NCBI GenBank assembly: GCA_018985235.1
Contig: JADGIG010000031.1
Location: 1-37,098 of the forward strand
DNA length: 37,098 nt
Reading direction: 5' to 3'
Source: Sanchytrium tribonematis
Taxonomy: Eukaryota > Sanchytriomycota > Sanchytriomycetes > Sanchytriales > Sanchytriaceae
Shown here: positions 25,802 to 35,091 of the stretch, piece after piece
Numbering within the stretch: the stretch's first letter is position 1
Layout: each line of letters begins with the position of its first letter
Program-made: the position numbers and the translations under genes
The notes under the pieces: model-generated
What the model was told of the DNA's origin: nothing
Database searches by the model: none
What the model saw: only the letters and a program-made list of their open reading frames with translations

Positions 25802-27730
25802 TTAAAATTTTACAGTTTTCGTAGATTTGATAATTTTGGATTTGTCAATTGATTTCCGATGTAATGGTTTGATTATTGCACTTGTAGAGGTCGCAGAGAG
25901 TCTTTTCTGAGCATTTACTTGTTTTCTTTTATCCTCACTTGATTGTGAAGCATCACGAAGTAGCTCTGGTTTGTAATTATCTTTATAGTCTGCGAGTTCT
26001 TTTAATACCGCAGACGTTATTTCATTCATACATTTTGATAAATTAAATTTTGCCTCCAAAATATTTTTGCATTCATTTATTTGGCTTAGAGTCATATGTT
26101 TAAATGCGATTGGAAGAATCTGTAAGCACCGAATTCGTATATCAATTGTAATGTCTTTGAGTAAAGAAATCATTTCTTTACAGAAGCACTGCTTAAATAA
26201 AACAACCAAACAAGGCATTTGTGAAATTGAAATAGCATCGCAAAAAAGAAGCCGTTTTTGTACACATGTTGATAATTTCCAATCTTGTACCATTCTGCGA
26301 ATGTAAAAATCTTTTTGCTCTTTTGATTTTATATGGATTATGCACTCTAGCATCAATTGAATGATAGCATTAGAAGTAGGAATAAAACAAACACGACACA
26401 TAATATCAAAGCATTTTGATAAAATAAATGATAATTCTAAATTAAGGAAATTAGCATATCTTAAGAAATTTGTATATTCAGATATAAATGCAGTGTATTC
26501 TCTCCACGAAAGTCCATCCCATAAATCCTTTTCCCACTTTATCAAATTTAATATTTTTTCCTTAATGTTTTCTATATTTTTAGCAGAAATCATTCGTTTG
26601 ACAAGAGCGACACAAATTCCACGAGCATATACCAAAATGTCAAATTTTAAATACACCGAACCATTTAGAAGGAATTCGATTAAAAGTAATATTGAGTCTT
26701 CTTTAAAAGGTAAAATGAACATTACTGGTAGTCTAGAAATAAGATATCTTAGTAAAATAAGATCTTTGCTTTTAGCAGATTCGATAATTGAGGCCTCAAA
26801 CTTAAATTTTGTCCAAAATTCCGTGTGTAGTTGAAAAATCTCAATCTGTTCGATAATTTCTAGCAATGCCGAGCCATTTGGCAGGGCCTCGTGCAAATAT
26901 TGAAAAATAATGTCAGTGTCTTTTGAAGATAAAGCATGAGTATCAAGAAATTCAAGCAAATGTTTTGCTCCAATTACTTTTGGATTTCTTTCCTTAAGAA
27001 TTTTGTTTGTTCTTGACAAAATTCTTTGCTTGTATTCCTTATCTACGATTAGATACAAAAATCGGCAAGCCACTATTGATGATTCAATTCGCACTCCAAA
27101 TTCTTCGTCTGTCATTAGTTCCATTAGCTCTTGAACAATCTCAATTTTGTATTTTCTTTTGAGCGCTTGTTGCACAAGTTGAACTACTGATTTTCTAACT
27201 GACGCATCAGTGTCTTGACATAGTGCTTTAATTTTTGGAACAATCTGTTCATAAACAATTTCCTGCTCTACACATGATAAAATTATTGTCAATATTTGCA
27301 CGCCAAGAAGGCGAATATCAACGGTTTTAGTGAATCTACACATTTCTATTGTCTTGGTTATAAGTGACGTTTCTATGTAGGCTATTGAATTGTATGGGAT
27401 TAGCCTTTTGAAATCTAAAATGTCGGTTGCATAAAGAATTAACCGATCGGCAACAGCACTGTTCAAAGCCAAATTATCGGTTAAAACTAATTGTAATTTA
27501 ATACCAGAGCCTAACTTTTCAAACTCAGTAATTAATGTGAATGCGTCGTTAAAATTTTTCTCAAAAACAAAGTCGTATATTTTGCCATAAACATATTCAT
27601 GTTGAGTTGCAGAACCATTGTTGATAAGAAATACAAGCTGGTCCAATAAATTTAGATTTCCTGGCAGTTCTGCTGTATTCCTTTGCTCAGCACTTTGCAA
27701 ATCATTTTTTATATTTTCATCGAAGTTCAT
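25802..27730 (-). CDS. HEAT-repeat protein, possibly PP4 regulatory subunit 4-like
   Basis: A 642-residue, almost fully alpha-helical protein built of HEAT-type pairs (for example VDIRLLGVQILTIILSCVEQE, DASVRKSVVQLVQQALKRK, FGVRIESSIVACRFLYLIV, IDIRIRCLQILPIAF). A basic, Ser/Thr/Lys-rich disordered tail of ~70 residues follows. The spacing of Asp/Val/Arg-containing repeats resembles PP2A A-type and PPP4R4-type phosphatase scaffolds. The exact family cannot be fixed by eye, and importin-like or other HEAT scaffolds are alternatives. Confidence 0.6.
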   Translation of the reverse strand: MNFDENIKNDLQSAEQRNTAELPGNLNLLDQLVFLINNGSATQHEYVYGKIYDFVFEKNFNDAFTLITEFEKLGSGIKLQLVLTDNLALNSAVADRLILYATDILDFKRLIPYNSIAYIETSLITKTIEMCRFTKTVDIRLLGVQILTIILSCVEQEIVYEQIVPKIKALCQDTDASVRKSVVQLVQQALKRKYKIEIVQELMELMTDEEFGVRIESSIVACRFLYLIVDKEYKQRILSRTNKILKERNPKVIGAKHLLEFLDTHALSSKDTDIIFQYLHEALPNGSALLEIIEQIEIFQLHTEFWTKFKFEASIIESAKSKDLILLRYLISRLPVMFILPFKEDSILLLIEFLLNGSVYLKFDILVYARGICVALVKRMISAKNIENIKEKILNLIKWEKDLWDGLSWREYTAFISEYTNFLRYANFLNLELSFILSKCFDIMCRVCFIPTSNAIIQLMLECIIHIKSKEQKDFYIRRMVQDWKLSTCVQKRLLFCDAISISQMPCLVVLFKQCFCKEMISLLKDITIDIRIRCLQILPIAFKHMTLSQINECKNILEAKFNLSKCMNEITSAVLKELADYKDNYKPELLRDASQSSEDKRKQVNAQKRLSATSTSAIIKPLHRKSIDKSKIIKSTKTVKF

Positions 27731-27877
27731 TTTGGCCTATTTTGACAAACATTAGAACAATTAACGCTAGATAATTTTTATGCATCTCTAGCTGCACACA
27801 AGTAAAATATACAGCAGAATACCTAATTAAACGAATGAAAAATATCAAATATGTAAATTTACTAAAATCCTCCATTA

Positions 27878-28706
27878 CTATTTAACATAAGGGGATAGAA
27901 TGCTTCCAATACCTCTACTGAACAACGAGTTTTGACATATTCGAACTAAATTAGTCTCCGGTACCTAAAGGCCAATAAATGAACTGTGGAACATATCGCT
28001 CAAATTGACGAAATTTCATTGCAATTAATATTTCTTTCGCGCATTTTTCGGAATCATACATCAAAATTTGATTCAAATGACCTGTCATGTCGGACCGGAT
28101 GAATCCGGGTTTAATATTGGTAAAAGAAAACCCCTGAGACTCTAATTCCAGGATACAGGACTCAAGATAGATTGATAGTCCTGCTTTTGAAGCAGAATAT
28201 GCACCCATTTTCGGTAATGTTACATCTGCAGCAATACTGGTTATGATTACAATGTGGGGTTTTGCAACATTTTCATTTTTTGCATAAGTAACGTACTCAT
28301 TTATAAAACCAATTGGACCAAGTAAGTTAGTTTCTATGATAGACAAGTCTTTTGAAAACTTGGACCGGTCGATTTTATGAACAGAAAGAATTCCAGCATT
28401 TAAAATTATTGTGTCTATCGGACCCGCGAGTTTGTGAGCGGCAAGAAGTAATTTTTGGATTCCATCGAATTCAGTTACGTCGAACACAATCGAATAGACA
28501 GGGATGTTGTATTTCACTCTCAGCTCTTCGCGTAGATTAATCAGGTTTTTTTCGTTTCTGGCAACTAAAACTAATATTTTTCTTTTTTTAGCTAATTCTA
28601 TCGCAATAGATTTTCCAATTCCGCGTGAAGCTCCAGTGATTAGAAAAACATTGCCTTCTGTTGGATAGTAGTAATCTTTCGCTGCTTTAATCCAAGAACT
28701 TATCAT
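27878..28706 (-). CDS. Short-chain dehydrogenase/reductase (two exons, 19-nt intron)
   Basis: Exons 28706-27965 and 27945-27878 give ~269 residues. It is a classical Rossmann SDR with the cofactor motif TGASRGIG, the LILNAG-type motif (IILNAGIL), a catalytic Ser in IVIITSIA, and the YSASK active site, followed by IKPGFIRSDM. After splicing the C-terminus reads YVPQFIYWPLVRICQNSLFSRGIGSILSPYVK, the hydrophobic C-terminal segment common in membrane-associated SDRs. Unspliced, the frame stops within the intron (GGA GAC TAA). The frame is open upstream to 28834 but contains no ATG before 28706; a TTG at 28748 is not credible. Substrate is unknown. Confidence 0.88.
27946..27964 (-). other. 19-nt intron in the SDR gene
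   Basis: GTACCGGAGACTAATTTAG on the coding strand, phase 1. It is the least AT-rich of the seven introns. It carries a canonical CTAAT branch-point box at positions 11-15, which identifies the same register in the other six. Removal joins YWPL to VRICQNSLFSRGIG. Confidence 0.92.
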
Positions 28707-28887
28707 AGAAATGTCGCCTTGTAGGAGGTTTCGTTTCTCAATTGCCAATAAATTATTTTCAAACCGAGTGATGCGATTTTTAAATTGGAAATTATTAACG
28801 CTATCGGAAAAAATTACTAATATAGTTTGGGTTTACTATATTTTCCTGTATAAATCAAGTCATGGCGCAACAAGACTCGCTATGCAT

Positions 28888-30069
28888 TTACCTCAAAAAT
28901 TCAATTTTTTCAGCAATCATGTCTCTCAAATCAATAGTGCGTTTTCTTTTAAGCCTTACTTTTGGTTTTATAAGAGTCATTTGCTCAGTGCTTCGGCGAC
29001 TCATTGTGCTAGTTTTTTCGCTGTACACTGATTTCTGCCGCCTTTTGACTGGTGAGGATTTAAACATGGAATTTTCATAATTTCGTTGGTATGGAGAAAG
29101 TGATTGATTACTTTGCAACAAATTACTCAATTTTCTACCTAATATTTGAGGGCTTGTATTAATTTCTGGTATTATAGGTAAATCTATGCTCTTGTCGACA
29201 CTAGGGCGTTTAATGTTTACAATTCGAATAAAATCGTTATCTAAGCTTTTACTTTTGGGTAAATGAAGCTTAGTCAGTTCGACACGTTTAATAATTCCAG
29301 CACTAGCTGTGCTTAGAATTGAATGAGAGTCAGATTGGATGCTACTCATCTCATTTAGACCACTTTTGGAGTCATCTTCAAATTTTTCAGTTATACTGGC
29401 AAATCTTTTTTGGATATTTAATAGATCATCGTCATTCAGTTTATAAATCTCTTCCTCTTCATCTGTTCCCGTTGAAATGCTAGAGTTAGAACTTGATTTT
29501 TCTGCCTCTTGATTGAATTTCCTCAATGAATATTCGTGAATCAATTTAGGAAGCTCCTCCGTAAGTAAAAGTTGCAGTTTCTGCTCAATTTCATTTTGCA
29601 GAAAATTTGCTATCATGTAGGATTCATCAAAACTAGAGCTTACCAACACACTTTCTAAAGGTTCGTTTTTCATGGAACAAGTTATTCCCTTGCTTTTATC
29701 AACCACTAAACCGACAATGCCCCTGATGCGCAACCTGCTTATTCTAATTTTTATAGGTACAATTAATGGTATACTTGCTGCAACAACCCTATCACTTTGA
29801 AATGGATTAGCCTGGATTTTAGTCTTAATCACCAAAAATCCATCGCCTTGATAAGTAACTTTGAATATACCTCTAAATCTACTCAAATCAAGTTCACTAA
29901 TTTCTAAGATCTCAATCACTGGTGGTAAAGTTCCCAAATCCAATTCTTCAATTGTAATATCGTCAACTATCTGTTGCGGTTTATTTTTTTGATTTAATGC
30001 TTCAGTGAGTTTATCTATGGCATGCTCGTAAAACTCTTTATTAAACTTATTAAAATGAATCTTAAACAT
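28888..30069 (-). CDS. MDM34: ERMES subunit MDM34 (SMP domain)
   Basis: A 393-residue protein whose first ~190 residues are the SMP lipid-transfer domain of Mdm34, the mitochondrial outer-membrane subunit of the ER-mitochondria encounter structure. Diagnostic wording includes the start FNKFNKEFYEHAIDKLTEALN, IVDDITIEELDLGTLPPVIEILEI, RFRGIFKVTYQGDGFLVIKTKIQANPF, and the IRISRLRIRGIVGLVV strand. The C-terminal half is disordered, Ser-rich and strongly basic near the end (VRLKRKRTIDLRDMIAEK). Length is normal for fungi. The other ERMES partners (MMM1, MDM12, MDM10) are not in this window. Confidence 0.92.
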   Translation of the reverse strand: MFKIHFNKFNKEFYEHAIDKLTEALNQKNKPQQIVDDITIEELDLGTLPPVIEILEISELDLSRFRGIFKVTYQGDGFLVIKTKIQANPFQSDRVVAASIPLIVPIKIRISRLRIRGIVGLVVDKSKGITCSMKNEPLESVLVSSSFDESYMIANFLQNEIEQKLQLLLTEELPKLIHEYSLRKFNQEAEKSSSNSSISTGTDEEEEIYKLNDDDLLNIQKRFASITEKFEDDSKSGLNEMSSIQSDSHSILSTASAGIIKRVELTKLHLPKSKSLDNDFIRIVNIKRPSVDKSIDLPIIPEINTSPQILGRKLSNLLQSNQSLSPYQRNYENSMFKSSPVKRRQKSVYSEKTSTMSRRSTEQMTLIKPKVRLKRKRTIDLRDMIAEKIEFLR

Positions 30070-30211
30070 TTATGACACAGTTAGTGAAATAGGTTCAAAA
30101 GGAGTATAAATTCTTCGTAAGCGCAGATATAAATGTAGTGGCTCAACATTTCTGTTTAAGTAAAATACCTGTAGGCTTAGTTTCTTCAATTTAAACAAAC
30201 TTCATTAAAAT

Positions 30212-31813
30212 TTATTCTTGTTTTACAAATGGTTGAAGAGGTAGATGATATTTGAATCCTAATTTGATCATGCAGTCTTTTAGATGCAGATTAAATTTAG
30301 TTTTCAACTTCATTCTTTTGCCACCGTCTACCCAATTCCTTTTATAGGTCAAAAACATTGTAAGTGTCAATTTCGACATATTTTCCAAATCAATGACATT
30401 CACGGTAATACCCGGATCATAATCTCTAGAATTGTGATTTAAAAATTCAATTAGCATTCTGTTCAATTCTGTAATTTTTTCTGCTGGCGTATCAAATGAA
30501 ACATCCACCATTATGGATTCAGACTGCATTTCACTTCTCCTAATATTATAAATACTTTGTACATTTAATACAGAATTAGGCATGTACACTTCCTGACCAT
30601 CTACTCTGATAAATGTCGTAGTGAGTAGTCCTAATTCTTTCACAACCAAATTTTCTCCTCTAATGTAAACACGATCATTTGTGTCAAAAGGATGAGTGAC
30701 AAAAACAAATAAAATTGAGGAAAATGTATCCTTTGCACTCTGTCCGAAAATAAAACTTAACCCGATTAAAAAGGAACTGAGAGGGACGAGTGTAGCGACT
30801 GGATTGCCAGGACTAAATATTGCAACAGCAACAAAGAGAGTAATTACAAAACATACTGTTTTCAAAATTCTGTCCAACTTGGATATCGCATGGGTGATAT
30901 CATTTAAGCTGTTATTAATTGCTCTTCTTTCTTCATAAATTTGCAATATAATAGATCTCATTTCTGATTTGATGATGTCCCCATCGCCATTTTTATCAAA
31001 AATAGAAAACGCTTCAACAGCTTCAACTTGAGTTGGAAAAAAAGGAACTAAATCATCCAATTCCACTTTATCTCTTCCGTGAGATAAAGCTTCAAATAGC
31101 TTTTTCGCTTGATGAACTGCTTGCTGGTTAGATGTCATATCTACATTAAATAGTTCACGACTGGCTGTTATGCACCTATCCAATCTATCAATTGTTTTCA
31201 AAGCAAGTTTGTTGGCCTTGATCCTATCATAGAAAGCCATTTTGTGAAAGCCAATGCCAATCTTCCTAATAATTAAAGACTCTATAAATAAAAGCCCTGT
31301 CAAAATTGAGAATGAAAGCAGAAAACTAAAGACCATTTTGTCATCGACATCCTTATAATCTGAAGTAATATCCTTATCAATAAATAAGGCCTTGTAATAA
31401 ACCAACAATAAAATAAACATAGTAAATCGTGCAAAAGGGATTGCAATAGACCGAACGTGTTCTACATAGCTTTTTAACATTTCAATTGGAAGATTGAAAA
31501 GAGCTAATAGAAAGATGACCAATACAGGTAAAAAATAGAGCATAATTCTGACGATACCCATCCAAATCCATCCAAATAGCACCATAGTCGCAAACTTATA
31601 AGCGTAATGTGCACCTCGGTCGTTTTCAGTCGGATCAAAAGGGTTCTTATTATCTGATATCGCCAAAGTAATGATATAAAAAGGCAATACGATAATAAAG
31701 TATTTGATATGACGTGCTGTCAAGTATGATTTGCTTTTTGGTTGTTTTAATAATTCAGTTTCCACGGACATGCTCGACATTCTTTTATCTTTCTCGAGTA
31801 AAGATGCTGACAT
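30212..31813 (-). CDS. MscS-family mechanosensitive channel with EF-hand (Msy1/Msy2-like)
   Basis: A 533-residue channel of the fungal Msy1/Msy2 type. The N-terminal half carries several membrane segments (about 37-52, 75-107, 124-142, 160-182). An EF-hand (Asp273-x-Asn-x-Asp-x-Asp-x4-Glu284, DKNGDGD...E) lies on the cytosolic side. It is followed by the MscS core, with pore helix and beta domain (VPLSSFLIGLSFIFGQSAKDTFSSI, PFDTNDRVYI, VYMPNSVLNVQSIYN). In fission yeast such channels sit in ER-type membranes and moderate calcium on hypo-osmotic shock. The upstream CCAATCA (31857-31863) reads TGATTGG on the sense strand. Confidence 0.92.
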   Translation of the reverse strand: MSASLLEKDKRMSSMSVETELLKQPKSKSYLTARHIKYFIIVLPFYIITLAISDNKNPFDPTENDRGAHYAYKFATMVLFGWIWMGIVRIMLYFLPVLVIFLLALFNLPIEMLKSYVEHVRSIAIPFARFTMFILLLVYYKALFIDKDITSDYKDVDDKMVFSFLLSFSILTGLLFIESLIIRKIGIGFHKMAFYDRIKANKLALKTIDRLDRCITASRELFNVDMTSNQQAVHQAKKLFEALSHGRDKVELDDLVPFFPTQVEAVEAFSIFDKNGDGDIIKSEMRSIILQIYEERRAINNSLNDITHAISKLDRILKTVCFVITLFVAVAIFSPGNPVATLVPLSSFLIGLSFIFGQSAKDTFSSILFVFVTHPFDTNDRVYIRGENLVVKELGLLTTTFIRVDGQEVYMPNSVLNVQSIYNIRRSEMQSESIMVDVSFDTPAEKITELNRMLIEFLNHNSRDYDPGITVNVIDLENMSKLTLTMFLTYKRNWVDGGKRMKLKTKFNLHLKDCMIKLGFKYHLPLQPFVKQE

Positions 31814-31856
31814 GTGAGTTCTCCTTGTTTAAGTAGTGATAAATATTGAGATTTTG

Positions 31857-31863
31857 CCAATCA
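31857..31863 (-). promoter_or_regulatory. TGATTGG (reverse CCAAT box) upstream of the MscS gene
   Basis: On the sense (minus) strand this is TGATTGG, 43 nt before the ATG at 31813. It has the same orientation and nearly the same position as in five other genes of the window. Confidence 0.55.
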
Positions 31864-31996
31864 AAAATTGAGCACTACTTTTAAATTATATTTAGGATCT
31901 TTCATCTGCCAATTTATTGATAAATTACGAAAAGCTGAAAATCTCACTAGTAGATTAATTAAGTTTAATCCAACAAGGCTTATTAGACAGAAGCAA

Positions 31997-33686
31997 TCAC
32001 AGACTACAAAACAATGCGAAAACGTCAATTGCTACTTGAATTCCCATCAATATTGTCACTGTCCCAATAACACCCCCAACTGTTTCTAGAGGCAACCACA
32101 TAAAGAACAAAGTTAAGGTCCCCATAATTGCTCTACTAAATAGGATCGTATTTCTATTGGTATCGCCAGCAATTCGATTAATCAATTTTATAATTGAGCT
32201 CATAATCAGCAGCATCCCAAAAGATATGTAGGTCTGATCCAGTAAGTAATTATCTACCTTGGAGTCAGACATATAAGTTGCTTTGATTAACATTTCTAGT
32301 GATTTTCCAGAGTACATCAAGCTCATATGGAACAAAAAGTGAGAAAATATCCACAATAAAAGCACTACGCCTTTTTTGCTAAGGGCGGAAGCACCAAAGT
32401 CGTCAAAATATATCCACCAAATTGAGAACGCTATAGAGAAGCATAAAAGCAATAAAACGCTAAATCAAAATTAATTACATTTGGTAAACTGTCCAGTCAA
32501 TTTCTGTGACACTGATTGTAGTTCCAAGTAACAAATCTCCCAATATAATTGAGGTGATGACTGCAAATCTTTCTGCTAAATAAAACCCAGTATGTGGAAT
32601 TTGATTGCCTTGAAATAATATGAATATTGACCAGTCAATGACAATGGTTAGCACCATGATAGCTTGCGCAGTGCCGTTCAATATTCCTGGAATGAAAAGA
32701 AGTAACCACATATTCATATTCACAAAATGGGATATGCAAAACGGCGCAACACTAATTATTCGTTTTCTCTTGTTTTGAACTAGTAACACAATGATGTATT
32801 GAATAAATTGAATGAATCTGGAAAATGCAAATGTAAATCCAAATGCTCGCAGAACGTCTTCGTCTTTAAAGATATTTTTTTGCAAAACAGTGAACAGTCC
32901 AATGACTATTAGTTGCAGGAATCTAAAGATCCTATTCACAAGATCGTCGTGCTCGAAACCTGTAGCAAATATACTAATCATTAGCCAATGTTGCCAAATA
33001 ATGCTTATTAAGACTGTGTAATTGATGTATGTTATTGGTGTTGAGAGTTTCATATTGTGGTTAAGCTGGAAAAATGCGGCTACGTAGAATAAGTCGATTA
33101 AAAGTTCTGACCAAGACGCTTGTTTTTCTACAACAACATTGGGATTAAAAATATCCCTTTTCTTTGACCTGTGGTGGGTTGTATGGTGGATTTTTTGACC
33201 TGCAATGTGCCTGTGCCTTATGGCTCTTTCCAATTCTATTACATCAAGGTCCTCATATTTTACTTCAATTGGAATTTCTAAATTTTCTAAATAAGATTGC
33301 AGTGTTATTTCATTTGGTATAAGTGATGATAAATCATTCATTTCTTGATCGGTGAGACCAATTTGTTTGCTTAGTAAATCTATTTCATCGAAACTTAGAC
33401 TTCCACCAGTTTTATATATTTTTGGACAATGGACAATTATGATTTGTTCGTCTTCGCTATCGCTGTCAAAAAACGAAACGTGACTACTAATGTAGGAGTT
33501 AGATGCATCTGTTGACACAGATTTTACATCTTCTTTTGTATTTCCACCCTGAGAAACAACCTTCTCAATTTTTGGTTCCTCTGTTAGTGATCGATCAAGA
33601 CTTCTGTGAGCCGTAAAGGATGGTTGTCTGATATTTAAGTCGGAAAACATCTTTGAGGAATTAAAAATCGATCTCGGAGATGTCAT
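31997..33686 (-). CDS. LtrA-like (low temperature requirement A) multi-pass membrane protein (two exons, 19-nt intron)
   Basis: Exons 33686-32479 and 32459-31997 give ~556 residues. A disordered, acidic N-terminal region of ~160 residues and a His-rich basic stretch (HRHIAGQKIHHTTHHRSKKR) precede the membrane domain. That domain begins with the LtrA-type signature KQASWSELLIDLFYVAAFFQLNH and continues through about ten spans, including GFEHDDLVNRIFRF and YLAERFAVITSIILGD. The second exon supplies the last four or so spans (CFSIAFSIWWIYFDDF). LtrA-like proteins are common in fungi, with unknown transport or sensing roles. Without splicing the frame stops at TAA inside the intron and the protein loses its last quarter. 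Confidence 0.85.
32460..32478 (-). other. 19-nt intron in the LtrA-like gene
   Basis: GTAATTAATTTTGATTTAG on the coding strand, phase 2. Retention gives an immediate stop (CAA ATG TAA). Removal joins TVYQI to VLLLLCFSIAFSIWW as one continuous membrane segment. It fits the shared template, with TTGAT as the branch-point box. Confidence 0.9.
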
Positions 33687-33815
33687 TTTTTAAAGAATGA
33701 TGTATGAGAATTCTGAAACCAATGGATCTCTTTGTTTTAAGGAATTTCATCACTAAAGGGAAAATCTGGATAATGCGAATCTGTCAAAGAAAATATCAAA
33801 TTGTTTACTGGTTGT

Positions 33816-34247
33816 TTACTTTAATGGGACAAACTTGGAGGATGCAGTAGCCCCGATACCCGGTCTACCGTGCTTAACAGGCTTATATGCGAGAGAATAT
33901 TCACCAAGATATGTACCAACCATTTCTGGCTTAATTTCCACCTGGATAAATTCTTTTCCGTTGTATACACCGACAATGCTTCCAATCATTTCTGGGACAA
34001 CAATCATATTTCTCAGATGAGTTTTGACAACTGCAGGTTTTTCGTCTTGAGGCGCATTTTTCTTTGCAAGTCTCAACTTCTTAATTAGAGCCAATGGCTT
34101 TCTCTTTAATCCTCTTCCAAACTTACGTCTGACACGAGAAACAAATAATGGCAATAATTGTTCATTTGTCATATCTAATAATTGGGATAATTCTATACCT
34201 CTGTAGGTGAAGATCTTAAATGGTCTCTTTCTAGGTGCTTCTGACAT
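33816..34247 (-). CDS. RPS15: 40S ribosomal protein uS19 (RPS15)
   Basis: A 143-residue small-subunit protein, complete and of normal length. Diagnostic segments are [65 protein letters not shown], and the C-terminal [29 protein letters not shown], which lies near the ribosomal decoding region. The promoter has TGATTGG and CACGTG in the same arrangement as RPS7. SAR1 lies divergently, 227 nt away. Confidence 0.97.
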   Translation of the reverse strand: MSEAPRKRPFKIFTYRGIELSQLLDMTNEQLLPLFVSRVRRKFGRGLKRKPLALIKKLRLAKKNAPQDEKPAVVKTHLRNMIVVPEMIGSIVGVYNGKEFIQVEIKPEMVGTYLGEYSLAYKPVKHGRPGIGATASSKFVPLK

Positions 34248-34286
34248 AAGTTAATCATTTCAAACCTAATCTTGAACAAAAATTCT

Positions 34287-34306
34287 CACGTGTTTTCATC
34301 CAATCA
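34287..34306 (-). promoter_or_regulatory. Ribosomal protein promoter module: TGATTGG-N7-CACGTG
   Basis: On the minus strand TGATTGG (34306-34300) is followed seven bases later by CACGTG (34292-34287), 39 nt before the RPS15 ATG. RPS7 has the same pair with a 6-nt gap and 41 nt to ATG. In both genes the E-box is preceded by AAA. Confidence 0.65.
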
Positions 34307-34474
34307 AATTGCTCGAACATAAGTTTTGATTTTTTAAAATTGTGAATAATTTGTTCTTTCTAAATAAGATATAGATATAAAATATCGATAGAGCGTCTGC
34401 TTAATAGCCGGATATATTCAAGTCTGACTCGGAAACATAGATTATGATATTTTGCGATTCACCTTGAAACAAAT

Positions 34475-35075
34475 ATGTTTTCAGGAATATTTGATTGGAT
34501 CTGGAACGCACTTGCTCAACTTGGGCTTGTAAATAAGAGTGCAAAAATCTTATTTCTCGGTCTTGACAATGCAGGTAAAACAACCTTACTTCATATGCTA
34601 AAAAATAATCGTTTGGCCACTTTACAACCAACTTTGCACCCAACCAGCGAAGAATTAAATATTGGAAATATCCGCTTCAACACCTTTGATCTCGGTGGGC
34701 ATGAGCAAGCTAGAAGACTCTGGAGAGATTATTTTCCAGATGTTGATGCAGTTGTCTATTTAGTTGACGCTGCTGATCCAAATAGACTTTCAGAATCTAA
34801 AGCTGAGCTAGACCATCTAATGCAGCTACAAGACTTAAGCACTGTCCCTTTTTTGATTTTGGGTAATAAAATTGATGCACCTGGAGCTGTAAGTGAAGAA
34901 TATTTGAGACAAGCGCTTGGAGTTGTAAGCACTACTGGCAAAGGAACTGTTAAACTAGGACAAAGTATTTATAATTAATGTAGATGTCCGTCCAATTGAA
35001 GTATTTATGGTGAGTGTTGTCATGCGACAAGGATATGGCGAAGGATTTAGATGGATGTCACAATACATTAAATAA
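34475..35075 (+). CDS. SAR1: Small GTPase SAR1 (two exons, 19-nt intron)
   Basis: Exons 34475-34964 and 34984-35075 give 193 residues, the normal SAR1 length. SAR1 starts COPII coat assembly at ER exit sites. Visible features are the amphipathic N-terminal helix [18 protein letters not shown]-loop GLDNAGKT (residues 29-36), the [10 protein letters not shown] switch region, [17 protein letters not shown] and NKIDAPGA. After splicing the C-terminus reads [34 protein letters not shown], almost exactly the conserved SAR1 ending. Unspliced, the protein stops four residues into the intron and lacks the last strand and helix. COQ5 starts only 16 nt after its stop. Confidence 0.97.
34965..34983 (+). 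other. 19-nt intron in SAR1
   Basis: GTATTTATAATTAATGTAG, phase 1. Retention gives a TAA within the intron. Removal restores the highly conserved C-terminal segment NVRPIEVFM. With ARL1 this is the strongest proof that 19-nt introns are real in this genome. Confidence 0.96.
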
Positions 35076-35091
35076 GGAGTAAACAAATTTC

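Noticed and set aside
28749-28834. Upstream extension of the SDR, or a 17-20 nt intron (GT-AG pairs at 28801-28817 and nearby) with an extra 5' exon
   Set aside because: The frame is open but has no ATG, and the candidate introns lack the GTA-N7-YTNAY-NN-AG register and have the wrong length. No upstream ATG exon is visible.
28879-28890. GTAAATGCATAG, a 12-nt GT-AG string at the MDM34 stop codon
   Set aside because: Too short, no branch-point register, and MDM34 already ends normally.
34475-34978. Truncated SAR1 of 167 residues
   Set aside because: The missing C-terminus is encoded immediately downstream and joins perfectly after removal of 19 nt.
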